Positions 31,329 to 42,761 of a stretch of 64,000 nucleotides of DNA are shown here, one piece after another. Made by a program: the position numbers and the translations under genes. The DNA is taken from NCBI GenBank assembly GCA_018287875.1, contig JAGVVL010000009.1:2046001-2110000 (forward strand), given 5' to 3'. The notes below the pieces were generated by a model that worked only from the letters and a program-made list of their open reading frames with translations, ran no database searches and was not told where the DNA came from. Origin of the DNA: Nigrospora sphaerica. Lineage: Eukaryota; Ascomycota; Sordariomycetes; Amphisphaeriales; Apiosporaceae. Within the stretch, counting starts at the first letter, position 1. Each line of letters starts with the position of its first letter.

Positions 31329-32067
31329 ATGGCTCCCTTCGGCAAGATCTACACGTACCCCAACAACTTCCGCGTGCACCGCGTACGTAGCCCGTCCTCC
31401 GGCCCTCGCGTGCGCGAACCCTCCCCTGCTAACCCCCCTTTCCCCCCCACAGGCGCAGCTCGTGGCCAACCTCAACGGCCTCGAGATCGAGGTGCCCGAG
31501 TTCAAGATAGGCGAGGACAACCGCACGCCCGAGTACCTGGCCAAGTTCCCCCTGGGTAAGATCCCGGCCTTTGAGGGCGCCGACGGCTTCTGTCTCGCCG
31601 AGGGCGCCGCCATCTGCATGTACCTCGCCGGCGCCGGCCCCAAGGCCCAGCAGCTGCTGGGCGGCCCGGGCGACCTTCAGAAGCGCGCCCGTATTACCGA
31701 GTGGATCTGCTTCGCCGAGACCGAGGTCATCCCCAACATGATGGTGCCCTACGTCATGAGTATCATCAAGTACATGCCCTACGACCAGGCTCGCATGGAC
31801 CAGTGCGCCGCCAGCATGGAGCGCGCCCTCAAACGCATTGACGTCGCCGTCCAGGACGGCAAGCAGTACCTCGTGGGCGACGAGCTCACCCTGGCCGACA
31901 TCATGGTCGCCGGCGCCCTCTTCATGCCCATGAGCTTCTTCATCGATGCTGAGATGCGCAGGGCCGCCCCCAACGCCACCAAGTACCTCGAGAACCTGGC
32001 CGCTCAGCCCGAGTTCCAGAAGGTCTTTGGTGAGCTGAAGCAGTGCGAGACCCGCTCCAAGCAGTAA
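31329..32067 (+). CDS. Glutathione S-transferase, EF1Bgamma-class (no elongation-factor domain)
   Basis: Exons 31329-31382 and 31453-32067 give 222 residues, with a 70-bp phase-0 intron. The N-terminal thioredoxin-like domain runs GKIYTYPNNFRVHRAQLVANLNG, then FPLGKIPAFEG with the cis-proline and LAEGAAICMYLA, where the ES/EG pair binds glutathione. The C-terminal helical domain ends with YLVGDELTLADIMVAGALF, the N-capping box and hydrophobic staple. The sequence is closest in style to the N-terminal domain of elongation factor 1B gamma, but the protein stops before any EF1G domain, so it is a stand-alone transferase. Such fungal enzymes are linked to detoxification or oxidative stress and some are in biosynthetic clusters. 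Likely cytosolic. Confidence 0.92.
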
Positions 32068-33217
32068 ATGCTTGAAGAAAGTGGTTTGGGAAACTGGCAG
32101 TTAGCACCATCAAAAGCAAAGACAGTAAAGCACCGCCACCACCATTCCGCCAACGTGATATATCATCCGCGTATGTAGCATGTGATATCTAACGGCCATC
32201 ATTCACCCCTTTTTCTCTTGTAGTAGCAACGTGTTAGCCGAGGGCTGATACAACCACGAGTGCAATCTTTCGCTTCCATCACTGTCTCCATTTTGACAGA
32301 ATCCTGGCCTTGCCGGCATGTTGTCTTGAAGAGCTGGCTTCAACAAACGCATCTATCGCGAGCTTGAAGCTTTCCCCTGATGAAATGCTGTACAGTGCAT
32401 GGGGGCATTAGCCAAAAAGGGTGGGTGGTGAATGATCGTTCATACCAGTTAACGAGGGAGCATGAAACCACATGCTTAGCTCGCACACTGTAATGACTTA
32501 AACCCCCCATGTTTATGACATTCACCTCGTCCCTTATCTGCCCGTATAGAAGCCCCCTCATCGTTGTCTTATCTGCCTAGTGCACTGCATTCATGACGAG
32601 CCGTGGGTGTATTTGCGACGAAAAGGGTTGAATCGAGGGCTCGTCTACCCTGCCGATGCCAAGACGGGGACCGGGGGGGGGGGCTCCTCCCCTGCCTGTG
32701 CCGGTTGCCGCTGCGGTAGGCCCGGGAGGGCCAAAAGGCGACCTAAATATCCTATCAGATCCTATTGTAGACACTACTAATGTGAGCAGCAGTTCCCGAA
32801 GCACCTGGGGAATATGCAACTCGCTGAAGGTATGTCAGCACTAGTTCATCCATCCCTTGTCTCCGACCTGGCCCGCGTCAGCCGGGCCACTTATCCCTGA
32901 GAGACGGCCGTGATCACCACGACAAACCCCCAGCACTTGCCGACTTGTGGGGGCTCAGGCGTCTTTGATTTGACAACTTTCTGGCATTGGAGTTCCACTG
33001 CATACTGCCGAGGAGAAGCGGCCGAGCCGGCGAGTTGTCAGTCAGCACACAGGTGCAGCTGCAGTCATATGTCGCTGTCTCAAAACAAAGCACGAATCAA
33101 GAGGGAGGGGACGCCCCGGGGTAGGCTTGTACATATAAGGAGGCGAGCGCCGGAGGTATCTTCGGCATACGTGCGGCATCATAATTGTCCCTCCGTCGCG
33201 TCCAGTCCAGTCTCGCT
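32068..33217. other. Intergenic region with P450 promoter
   Basis: About 1.15 kb between two rightward genes. A run of nine G lies near 32671-32680. A TATA-like element precedes the P450 start. No other gene is seen. Confidence 0.5.
33132..33138 (+). promoter_or_regulatory. TATA-like element of the P450 gene
   Basis: CATATAAGG about 80 bp upstream of the ATG at 33218, the same motif as at the GH43 gene (there on the minus strand). Confidence 0.4.
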
Positions 33218-35455
33218 ATGTCGTCGGCATCACTTCTCATCCAGGCCTTCCTGGCAGGGGTCATCCTCTGGGCTGGGATCCGCCTGGTGCAATCCCGAAA
33301 AGGACAATCACTTCCCCTACCCCCCGGGCCGAAGCCAAAGCCCATCGTGGGAAATCTTGCCGACTTGCCGCCCGATGGCGCCCGTGAGTGGGAGCACTGG
33401 CTCAAGCACAAAGACCTCTATGGTAGGTTGCCCATCCTCTCCCATCGGATGCCCTCCGCAATCTTCCGCATCACACGGCCTTTGACCAAGAGATGCTTCC
33501 CAGGCGATATTAGCTCTGTTACGGTTATGGGTACCACTCTGGTCATCATGCACTCGGCGGCGGTCGCCACGGAGCTCTTGGAGAAGCGGGCGGTCAATTT
33601 TTCCGACCGGCCGCATTTGACCTTCTTGATGGACCTGTAAGCCGCGCCGCGCCATACGCGGCGCGTCGATCGCCACACTCCTCCTACTGACGCTTGGCCA
33701 GGTGTGGCTGGAAAGACTTCCTAGCCAACCTATGCTACGGCAAGAAGTTCCGCGCCTACCGGAAGATGATCTACAACATCATCGGGACCAGGGCCGGCGT
33801 CGAACATTTCGTGACGCTGCAAGAAGCAGAAACGCACCGCTTTCTCTGGCGCGTGCTGGAGAACCCGCAAGGCCTACGGGACCACATCCGCACGTGAGTC
33901 TAAGCGGACGCCCTTCCGGCTTCTCACGGGTCTCGCCCACCAGCTGGACTAATTCGGATCAGTGAGGCCGCCGCGCTCATCCTCAAAATCACGTACGGGT
34001 ACAATATCGAAAAGAAGGGCTATGATCCCCTTGTCGACATCGCCGACCGGGCCATGACGCAGTTCGCTCTCGCCGCGGTCCCCGGCGCATGGCTCGTGGA
34101 TACCATACCTATTTGTGAGTGCCGCCGGTCGACGCCGCTTCAGGAGGGGGGATTAGTCTGACCAATGATGGAAAGTACGTTATCTCCCGGATTGGATGCC
34201 GGGGGCTTCGTTCCAGGAAAAGGCCAAGCTGTGGAAATCCACCGTCACGGAGCTTGCCGAAAAGCCCATGCAGTTCGTCCGCAGCCAAATGGCCGAGAAG
34301 CGTCATGAGCCGTCGTACGTGTCCAAGGGCTACGGGGAAGACGCCGGCAGTCTTGCCGGGGACGAGGAGGAGCTCTTGAAATGGACTGCAGCCTCGCTAT
34401 ACACAGGCGGTGCCGATACCGTACGTGGCCGATTCCGCACAAGAGAAAAGCCGCGGCGGCCGGCGACGTCACGGCCAAGGGGGGAATCGCTGACATGGGA
34501 ACCAGACCGTAAGCACGCTGGACACGTTCTTCCTCATGATGACGCTCCACCCCGAAGTCCAAAAGAAGGCCAGGGAGGAGGTCGACCGAGTCGTGGGAAC
34601 GGACCGACTGCCGACCCTCGCCGACCGCAAGGCGCTCCCGTATGTCGAGGCCGTCGTGATGGAGGCCCTTCGTTTCCATCCCGTCTTGCCCATGAGCCTC
34701 CCCCACATCGCCTCCGACGACCAAGTGTACGGCGACTACTTGATCCCCAAGGGCGCTGTAATGTTGCCCAACATCTGGTCAGTTCACCCCACCCTCACCC
34801 CGCCCCCACCCCCCTTTTCCCCGTTGTTATTCGCCAGGTGGCCCCTGTGCCCTCCTCTGGTACACCGTGCTGACCAGAAACTAATATATTTGTTGCAGGT
34901 GGTTCCTTCATGACCCGTCCGTCTACGCGCGGCCCGATGTGTTTTACCCGGAACGCTTTCTCGGGCCCAACCCGGCGCCGGATCCCCGCAACCACACCTT
35001 CGGCTACGGACGACGGATCTGCCCGGGCAAGGTGCTGGCCGACTCGTCGGTCTGGGTAAGCCACTGCGGTGTTTTCTTTCCGTGGCCCCTTCGGCAGGGG
35101 TCCCGCCTCCGTACTCCCTGTCCCCTTTTGGGTCCCCCCTTCCAGCTCGAGGAGGCCCCGGGCCATCTTCCGCGACTCCCGGTTTTAGGAACCCAGATGC
35201 TGACTCGGGGCGGAGAAGCTGACCATCGCCCGGGCGCTGGCCGTTTTCGACATGGCGCGGGCCCGGGATCCGGCCACGGGCGCCGAGATCGAACCCGACG
35301 TCCGCTTCACCGCCGGCATCATCAGCCATCCCATGCCGTTCCGCACGAACGTGACGCCGCGGAGCCCCCGGGCCGAGGCCCTGATTCGCGCCCTCGAGCA
35401 GGTCCACCCCTGGCAGGAAAGCAGCGCGACGGCCCTGCTACGCACCAAAACGTAG
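33218..35455 (+). CDS. Cytochrome P450 monooxygenase, eight exons
   Basis: Rebuilt exons 33218-33422, 33504-33636, 33702-33893, 33963-34114, 34176-34420, 34506-34777, 34899-35055 and 35219-35455 give 530 residues, with every phase closing. An N-terminal membrane anchor (about 4-24) is followed by the proline hinge LPLPPGPKPKPIVGN. The oxygen-binding I-helix GGADTT is formed across the fifth intron. E362-x-x-R365 lies in EALRFHPV, and the heme loop FGYGRRICPG has C441 as thiolate ligand. The sequence style is that of the fungal O-methylsterigmatocystin-oxidoreductase-like P450s. Substrate unknown; it sits in the endoplasmic reticulum membrane and needs a P450 reductase encoded elsewhere. The last acceptor (after 35218) is the least certain splice site. 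All key residues are present. Confidence 0.9.
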
Positions 35456-35997
35456 TGGGCCCCAACGGAGGTGGCCAAGAGGTAGGGAGAAGGAGGGGCC
35501 CCTTTGAATACGTGGGCGCAAGGAGACAGGAACCGGCTCGTGTTTGTTTGTGGGTGGTAGTGAAAAGCCACATTCCCAAACGTAGGAAACGCTTTGCGAG
35601 TTTCAATCCTTCAGTAAATAGGGCAAGCGCCAAGTCCGAGGTCAATGTTGCTTCTTCCAGCAGCGAAAAGACTTGTTTGACCCCTCAAACCCTTATATTT
35701 GTAAGACTAATCACCTCGTTAAGAAAGCCACGGGGGTTATTAGCAATGGTAGAAGTCGTAGGCCGACAGGTATCGTGTACGACCCATCGGTCCCCCTAAA
35801 CTAATAATGCGGTAAAAACTGTGCTTACAAGACGGAGTTACGGGGTATTTGTCACCGAGCTATTCTACAATGCAAGCGGAGAGCATGCCGCTGTACGTGT
35901 GGGATGGTCGCGTCATGTGCTACTATACATACACCTTGATAAAGGGGGGACAGCAGAGGCCATTTGCCATACACCTCGGCATACAATGATTCCGCCA
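35456..35997. other. Convergent 3' region
   Basis: About 540 bp between the converging P450 and COX10 genes, AT-richer than its flanks. Nothing else is visible. Confidence 0.5.
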
Positions 35998-37560
35998 TCA
36001 TCTTGCAAGACCCCGTCCCGCCGAGGAATCCAATGCAGCCGTGGTGGGTTGCAGATCGAATGCCTCGTCCTCTTCCCACTCCTCTTCGTCGTCGTACTCG
36101 GGCTCTCCTGCCACCGCCCTCCAGATACGACTCCACATGCCTTTCTTTTGGCACAGGGCCAGGACCATGACGACGGGCAGATGCCACACGCTGGCCCAGA
36201 ACAAGCCCCTGGCGCTGCCATGGAAGCCTTCGTGTTTCCAGAACCGAACGGCCTCCCTGGTGAGCCATATGTTGACAGGCAAACTTGTAACCGCGAAAGC
36301 CCAGTCCGTCACCCCCGCGGCGCATAGCCCAAAGCAGATGGGGAAGAAGACCAGACTATACCGGAGAGCGACGCGGCCGTTGCGGGCCGGGTTGATCCAG
36401 GCGAGCATCTGGTGGCCGGCCTTCTTGTACTCCTCCCGGATGGACCACGATAATGCCATGAAGTGAGGGAACTGCCAGGCGAACAGGAGCCCGGCAAGAA
36501 GCCAGCCTCCTATGGCATCACGCGTGAGGAGCAGCTCTTCGAAGGAGCCCGTTCCCGTGGCCGACTCCCCAGCAGCGGCGGCCCAGCCCATGAGAGGCGG
36601 AATGCCACCAACCACCGCACCCACCCAGGTGTTCAGCCAGTGTAGGCGCTTCATGGGCGTGTAGATGCCGGCGTACAGCACAATGTTGGTCGCGCCCAGC
36701 AACGACACGGTCGGGTTCACGCCGAAAAGGAGAGCGCCGATGCCTGCCGCGGCCGCCAAAACGGCGAACCCCACGGCCTTGCGCTGGGACAGCAAGCCAC
36801 GGACGAGCGGGCGGTTGCGGGTCCGGCTCATCATGGCGTCCGTCTTGGGCTCGTAGAGCATGTTCAGCGCGTTCGCCGAGGCGGAGCACAAGCCCGTGCC
36901 GAGGGTGAGGAAAGCCAGCGTCAGAGGCGAAAGAGAGGGCGTGTCGAGGCCGACCGAGGGCGATAGGAAGTCGGGCACGGGGTACAGGGCGTACGACGAC
37001 ATGGCGGTCAGGACCACCAGGATGGACAGGCGCGGCTTCGACAGCGAGACGTAGAGGGAGAACTCGCGACGGAACGAGCCGGCCGAATGCGAGGCAGCCG
37101 ACGTGGTCAACGCCGATGAGGCATCTTCGGCCGGCAGGGGGTTATCGGCCGAGGACGGGGCAACGGCCGGGGCTGCGGGCGCCGAGGGGTTCGCCGACGC
37201 GGCATTGCGCCGGGCGGCCTGCCGCCTTCGGTGCGGCAGGTCCCGTTTGACGTAGGCGGTAGCGGTGCTGTCCCTCGGCTCGTTGGTCACAGTCGAGGAC
37301 GGGGACGAGGACGAGGACGAGACATGGCGGGCAGTGCCGTCCCTGGGCGGCGGGAGGAAACGGTTGGCGAGGAAGTATCCGGCCTTCAGGCGGTGCGAGT
37401 TGGCGGCGGCGGCGGCATTGCGAGGGGCGGCGCTCTGGACAAAACCCCTCGACGGGATGGGGCGCAAGACGTGGGGGGGATACCGGTGCTGGCTGCACCG
37501 CCAACAGACGTTGTCGAAGGCGCTGAAGCGGAGAGCATTCGTAGACGGCCGAAGGCTCAT
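35998..37560 (-). CDS. COX10: Protoheme IX farnesyltransferase, mitochondrial
   Basis: A single-exon 520-residue protein. It converts heme B to heme O by attaching a farnesyl group, the first step of heme A synthesis for cytochrome c oxidase, in the inner mitochondrial membrane. The first 100 residues are Arg/Ser/Ala-rich without acids, a mitochondrial presequence plus linker, with a poly-serine run. The UbiA-type core starts at YVSLSKPRLSILVVLTAMSS. The aspartate-rich motif NALNMLYEPKTDAMMSRTRNRP and the second conserved block YTPMKRLHWLNTWVGAVVGGIPPLMGW are both intact, and several transmembrane helices follow. The C terminus adds an acidic tail (EYDDEEEWEEDEAF), as in other fungal orthologues. 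A core gene expected in nearly all aerobic fungi. Confidence 0.96.
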   Translation of the reverse strand: MSLRPSTNALRFSAFDNVCWRCSQHRYPPHVLRPIPSRGFVQSAAPRNAAAAANSHRLKAGYFLANRFLPPPRDGTARHVSSSSSSPSSTVTNEPRDSTATAYVKRDLPHRRRQAARRNAASANPSAPAAPAVAPSSADNPLPAEDASSALTTSAASHSAGSFRREFSLYVSLSKPRLSILVVLTAMSSYALYPVPDFLSPSVGLDTPSLSPLTLAFLTLGTGLCSASANALNMLYEPKTDAMMSRTRNRPLVRGLLSQRKAVGFAVLAAAAGIGALLFGVNPTVSLLGATNIVLYAGIYTPMKRLHWLNTWVGAVVGGIPPLMGWAAAAGESATGTGSFEELLLTRDAIGGWLLAGLLFAWQFPHFMALSWSIREEYKKAGHQMLAWINPARNGRVALRYSLVFFPICFGLCAAGVTDWAFAVTSLPVNIWLTREAVRFWKHEGFHGSARGLFWASVWHLPVVMVLALCQKKGMWSRIWRAVAGEPEYDDEEEWEEDEAFDLQPTTAALDSSAGRGLAR

Positions 37561-39123
37561 GTTGGACTCAGGTGCAGCGCATATCGCCTTGGGCGGAGGT
37601 CAATTGGCCATAGGTACCAAACCCGGATGGTGGTGTCGTCGCGCTGCCGCTCCGGACGTGGGAAAATGCAGGGATCTACAAGCTTCTGAACGCCAGCCGT
37701 GGATCCCGTCCTCACTATGTAACGGAAGCTTGATTTTTCCGCAACGCCAGCCAATCCCGCTCACTCCATACTCCATACTCCGGGGTATTTCCACCGATAG
37801 ATGACCTGCTTTATTGAAAATTGTCTCTTACTCGGTTCCTGACTTTCCCGGTGTAAATACTACTTCAAGCAGTGGCATTGCATTAACGGACACCTATGTC
37901 GGGAACCAAGGAGGCAAGTCGATATTCCTCACCATGTTGCCTGCATTTCCACACGTACCTGCTTATCGAAAGCCATGCCTCCTTCCTCCAATTAGAGACC
38001 CAGTACAGTTCGTACTAACGTAGGTCGAAAACAAGTAGGTCAACAGACACATAAATGACCTCCCAATACGGTCCGCGCTTATCAAGGTGGGCAACAAATT
38101 CATAGACCATTACTTTCTGCGCATGTTGAGTCGAGGGGATAGGATAGTACCGCAGAGCCTCTCTTGAAGTCGAACTCTTCTGTTAGATACTCCATAAAGG
38201 TTCAAAGTGGCTTAAGCGGGCACCCGTATCGGCAACAGAGGTCAAAAAAGTAATACGTTCTGCTTCTCTTCCTCGTTGACAACTTTGACCACTACCCGCG
38301 CTGTCTGAGGCTCCCTCAAGATCTCTCTACCTAACCCCAAAATCTGCGTTGACCGCTCTAGTACACGAACAAAGTCGTTTGGTACTCTCGCAGATACACC
38401 CCCAATTGCGTAATTCATCTGAGAAGCCTTGCCGTATTCGCGTCAGTCAAGAGGAACAAATTTACCTAGATATAGAGACTGACATGAGAATACCTGATAC
38501 CTGTACTCAAAAATGAATTCATGGGTACCCGGCTACAGCTCCGGGGCAATGGGATGCCCGGGGAGGTCCACTAAGTACTTATTCCATGTAAGTGCCTACC
38601 TTATTTACCTACCTAGGTACCTCCTACCTGTTTAGGCTCTCAGCCGAAGGTGGGGCAGTTCGGATAGGCATGGGATCAACAACACTGCACCATCTCTCAA
38701 AGTATCCATCCTTCCAATCGTATCCCATTGGCAAGCGGTCAGAAACTGTTAGCCGCGCATCCCTCGGTTCTCTATACGCACTGGTGGTCATCTATTTCGT
38801 TATTACCGTGGGTGCAGTTGATTCCAGTCACGGGGTTTGTCGACCTGCCAAGAGCAACATGGGCGCAAGCAGAATACTGCCTGCATCAACCTAAGCTGAC
38901 GTCGATACTTACTTCGAACCCAGTATTCCTTGCGAAGTCACGATCATAAGCCGGACCTCGAAGCTCCACGGCCACCGCATCACTTCAAGAACAAGCGCCG
39001 AGGCCGTCAGGATCACGCACTCGTACCTGGCCCTCGATCCTACCATAAGAGGTACCTAGCCGCTGGATTGGCATCTTTTCATACTGGATACGGTGGGGGA
39101 AGTCGGGTTCGCACTCAAAAAGC
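37561..39123. other. AT-richer intergenic region
   Basis: About 1.56 kb between divergent COX10 and the BCS1-like gene. It is clearly lower in GC than the genes and has a TACCTACCTAGGTACCTCC stretch near 38607-38628, a motif seen in several other gaps here. No gene is supported. Confidence 0.5.
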
Positions 39124-40983
39124 ATGGCACCCAGCAGCGCATCTTTGGTGCCACCTGAGCAGAGCGCGCATTCACTGTTACGACGAACAACCCCTGGCTT
39201 CGGTTTTCTGCAGAGATTCTTCTCGACATGGTTCAATCTGGACCTGACAACCCTGGCCGTTATCCTCACCGTCTTTGGCGCCATATCACAGGGTACGCAG
39301 CAGCTCAAAGGCGTCGCGCTGCATATCTATCGATGGATTACTCGCTTCTTCACCGCATCCGTCTCCATTCCCGGCAACGACAGGCTCAATAGGGAGGTTC
39401 TAAACTGGCTGGGCGCCCAGGTCCTCACGCGCCAGGACACCCGCATCCTCACGGCCCGGTCTGCGGCGGCGGAGAACGATGCCTGGGATTTTCGTCGGAT
39501 CAAAAGAAACGACTACCACCACGAGAAGCGCATGCCCATCCAGTACCTCCCCACCTTCGGCATCACTTTCTTCATCCACGAGGGCCGCATCTTCCTCGTT
39601 CGCCGCATTGCCGACCTGCGCCAGCCCGTCCCCCTGGGACCGGGGCTTGGCCTCGGCATCGGCTTCAGCACCGCTTCTCCGGATCAGTATGTCGTGCCGC
39701 CCAACGGCACGGAGCCCTTGGTTGTGATGTGCCTGGGCCGGTCCGTCCAGCCCATCAAGCGCTTCCTGAACACCTGTCGTGAGTTTGCCGAGAAGCAGAG
39801 AGAGTCGTTCATAACCGTCCGGGCCACTCGCTGTCAGTTCCACCGCGAGTCCTGGGACACCACTATTCTTCGACCTATTCGCCCTCTACATACGGTGCAC
39901 ATGGACAAGAAGATCAAGGATGATCTTGTGAACGACATCGAAGGGTATCTCAAGCCTGCCACTCGTCGCTTTTACACAGAGCGGGGCATCCCGTACCGCC
40001 GCGGCTACCTGCTGTACGGACCTCCTGGCACGGGCAAGACGTCGCTGTCCTTGGCCCTCGCGGGCCGCTTCGGCCTTGAACTGTACATCTTGCATACCCC
40101 CAGCGTGAGTTCGGACGCGGAAATGGAACGGCTGTTCACTGCTCTGCCGCCGCAGTGCATCATCCTGTTGGAAGACATTGACTCGGTTGGTATAAAGCGA
40201 AAGTCGCAGGACGAGGATGAACTAGTCGAGACGGAGCGCAAGTTGCGCGAAGGCACCCGGTCCGGCCACTGCACACTCTCCGGCCTGCTGAACGTTCTCG
40301 ACGGTGTCACGAGCCAGGAAGGTCGAATCGTTTTGATGACGTCCAACGCTGCCGTCGACCTCGACGAGGCGTTGGTTCGACCCGGACGAATCGACATCAT
40401 GATTTACATGGGTCACATTGACGGCGATGCTGCCGAGGATATGTTCCTGCGCATGTACGAGCCCGACAAGAATGACGAGCCAAATCCGGCGGAAACGTGC
40501 GCCCGGCTCGAACCGGAGGTGCTGCACAAGCTGGCCAAAGACTTCGGAGCCTGTCTGATCCCTGGTGTTTTCACCCCAGCGCAACTGCAAGGCTTCCTTC
40601 TCAATCACCGCGCGCAGCCCGAAGCCGCCTTGGCCCAATTTGAGAGTTGGATGCAGGCCGAGAAGCTGAGGATGGAAAGCCTCGAAGCCCGTCTGGCCGA
40701 AGAGGCGAAGATTGGAGCTAAGAAAAGAAGGGAGCGGCGGGAGCAAAACGCCAAACGACAGCTTGTAGATCTGGCGGCTCTTGCGGAGACGATCAAAGCG
40801 CGTCACCCGGGAACCCTCTCCGCTGAATTTGCAGAAGGTGACGCTGGCACCAAAGTCGGAACAGTTGGAGAGACAGCCGCCAGCGTGGCCACGAGTCCTA
40901 TGCCGAGCACTGCAGCCGACCATTCCGCGGGCAACGAGACGAGCACAAACGCGGACGCCACAACTTTTTCACAACACACCTAG
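39124..40983 (+). CDS. BCS1-type AAA ATPase
   Basis: A single-exon 619-residue protein of the BCS1 family, AAA ATPases that in mitochondria translocate the folded Rieske protein into complex III. A single transmembrane segment near residues 38-56 is followed by the BCS1-specific N domain (IQYLPTFGITFFIHEGRIFLVRR). The AAA domain has Walker A GPPGTGKT at 299-306, Walker B CIILLEDIDS near 346-355, and the arginine-finger region VDLDEALVRPGRID. The C-terminal 120 residues form a charged coiled-coil-like stretch (ARLAEEAKIGAKKRRERREQ) and a Ser/Thr/Ala-rich tail beyond the usual family end. Filamentous fungi carry many BCS1-like paralogues; the long tail makes this one of those rather than the core orthologue. 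Confidence 0.88.
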   Translation: MAPSSASLVPPEQSAHSLLRRTTPGFGFLQRFFSTWFNLDLTTLAVILTVFGAISQGTQQLKGVALHIYRWITRFFTASVSIPGNDRLNREVLNWLGAQVLTRQDTRILTARSAAAENDAWDFRRIKRNDYHHEKRMPIQYLPTFGITFFIHEGRIFLVRRIADLRQPVPLGPGLGLGIGFSTASPDQYVVPPNGTEPLVVMCLGRSVQPIKRFLNTCREFAEKQRESFITVRATRCQFHRESWDTTILRPIRPLHTVHMDKKIKDDLVNDIEGYLKPATRRFYTERGIPYRRGYLLYGPPGTGKTSLSLALAGRFGLELYILHTPSVSSDAEMERLFTALPPQCIILLEDIDSVGIKRKSQDEDELVETERKLREGTRSGHCTLSGLLNVLDGVTSQEGRIVLMTSNAAVDLDEALVRPGRIDIMIYMGHIDGDAAEDMFLRMYEPDKNDEPNPAETCARLEPEVLHKLAKDFGACLIPGVFTPAQLQGFLLNHRAQPEAALAQFESWMQAEKLRMESLEARLAEEAKIGAKKRRERREQNAKRQLVDLAALAETIKARHPGTLSAEFAEGDAGTKVGTVGETAASVATSPMPSTAADHSAGNETSTNADATTFSQHT

Positions 40984-41497
40984 ACATCTCCCTTGCTTCC
41001 ATCTTAACACTACGAAGGTGAGGGAAGGAGAATAAGGGTCAGTCGGCCGGCCACGTGCCCATGTTTAATCGGCGAGCATGACGGTGCGGATGACCACGCG
41101 GGACCAGGCATCTGAGTTGGCGCGCCTGTCGCATTTGACCCGGCCATGCTCTGGGTGAAGACGACAGGGTCATGGCCCAAGGAGAGGCAAAAAAAGGTTG
41201 AGTGGTTCCGGTACGGACGCCAGGTAGTTTCGCACGGATGGGCTGGACATGCTTCGCACGCCAACGGCTATAAATATCAGCAGCCGGCATAGTATCGTCG
41301 GTTTGCCTCTCAACTTGCTTTACTTGCATGAGCTGGGGCCTTCTGTTTCCACCTCTCCACATCACGTTCTGCCCCAAGTGGATGCGTGCGAAATCGCGGC
41401 ATTGTTTTTCGGGAGGCTTTGTTGGGGTGGGAGCCCCTATGGCCCTGGGCATTGTGTGGCGCCCTGGCCCGCTGGCCCGAGTCAGCGCTACTCATAG

Positions 41498-41524
41498 CCC
41501 AGTGCCCAGTGCCCAGTGCCCAGT
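41498..41524. repeat. 7-bp tandem repeat (CCCAGTG)
   Basis: Nearly four consecutive copies of CCCAGTG (27 bp). Simple slippage repeat in an intergenic region. Confidence 0.85.
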
Positions 41525-42324
41525 TTGGACCTCAATATTACAAGGCTTACAGGGCCGCCCTATGTACCGCTGAACGCTGCCCACCACCTAGGGCCTGCGA
41601 ACTCGGACCGAAGGTGAGTGCGCGTGCCGGTTTTTTTTTGGTAGGCCAAACCCACCAAGGAAAGCTCTGCTATGATCACGAGCGGACGGCGTTCCGCTTC
41701 TACGGCCTGGCGGGGTTCTATCTCTTCCTGCTCGAGTACTAGCCTGATCTTGGGAAACGATCTGTGCCGCCCGGGCGGTAGGGGAATCTGCAGAACAGCT
41801 GAGGGTTACATAGGCTAGGTCCCCGGTATGGATGGGTGGCCTGCCTCCCTCCCGCCAGTGGAATCCTCTAGACGGCCCATCAGCCCCAGCAGCATTTCGC
41901 AACACTACTGACATGAAGTAGCATCCGTCTCCAGATTACGAGGAGCTGAATGCAGGGTAGACCGACCCCATCCCCCGCCATTCGCCCTCCTGCAAGGGAT
42001 CCTTGCGACGCCACATGATGGGGTGCCTCCACCTCGTAGCACGCTACCCGCGCAAAATGAGGACACGGGCTCGACGGCAGTCTTGCCCAGGCCCCAGGGC
42101 AAAGAGTCGTTATCGGTACCATTCGGGGCGGGGGGGCCATGGGCGCTTCAACCGTGGCCGCCTGTGTCATGATCTCTCCATCTACACGGTAACTAGTGCA
42201 GTCGGTTCTACATGGGGCCGCATCTCTTAAGTTCTCGAGTCAGTCGTGGAGTACCAAGTATCGGACGTGTTTGGGTTGAGTATGGGTCGGGACAATAGGC
42301 ATCGCCCATTCACCTGCAACAGGG

Positions 42325-42404
42325 CGGGATGACAGCAGAGCGGGACGACAGCAGGGCGGGATGACAGTAGGGTGGGATGACAGCAGGGCGGGATGACAAC
42401 AGGG
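42325..42404. repeat. 16-bp minisatellite, five copies
   Basis: Five head-to-tail units of GCGGGATGACAGCAGG with one or two differences each, exactly 16 bp apart. They lie about 360 bp upstream of the SMP-30-like gene and do not code for anything recognised. Confidence 0.88.
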
Positions 42405-42761
42405 TTCGAGAGTCCCTGGGGGCAGTTGTGGGTTCTCCAGCTAATGAGATGGATGCCGAAGCGTTTGCGTACTCAGTAGGCCAGTAGCCAGCCAGCCCGA
42501 CATCACCAGAGCGTCTATCCACATGCGTCCTCGCGCCATGGCGTCGGCCTTGCAACGTCCAATTAAACAAACCTCTCGAGACCCCCTGTTCTGCGGCGTG
42601 AGAAGGGCCCCGTGGTGGCCTGAGAGAAAAGAGGCCTGGAAGCCCGCCCTTTTTGCCACTGGACCCTCCCGGACGGTTTTGTTTTGCGGTTTTGCGTGCT
42701 TTGAATCTCCGCTCTCTTCGCTTTCCTTGACCACAGTATTTCGTGTACCTGGCTATCGCCC

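Larger units (their letters stand above)
40984..42761. other. Intergenic region with two tandem repeats
   Basis: About 1.8 kb. It holds a TATAAATA at 41269-41276 with no convincing gene behind it, a 7-bp tandem repeat (41498-41524) and a 16-bp minisatellite (42325-42404). Open frames near 41249-41742 are in repeat-containing sequence and are not called. Confidence 0.5.
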
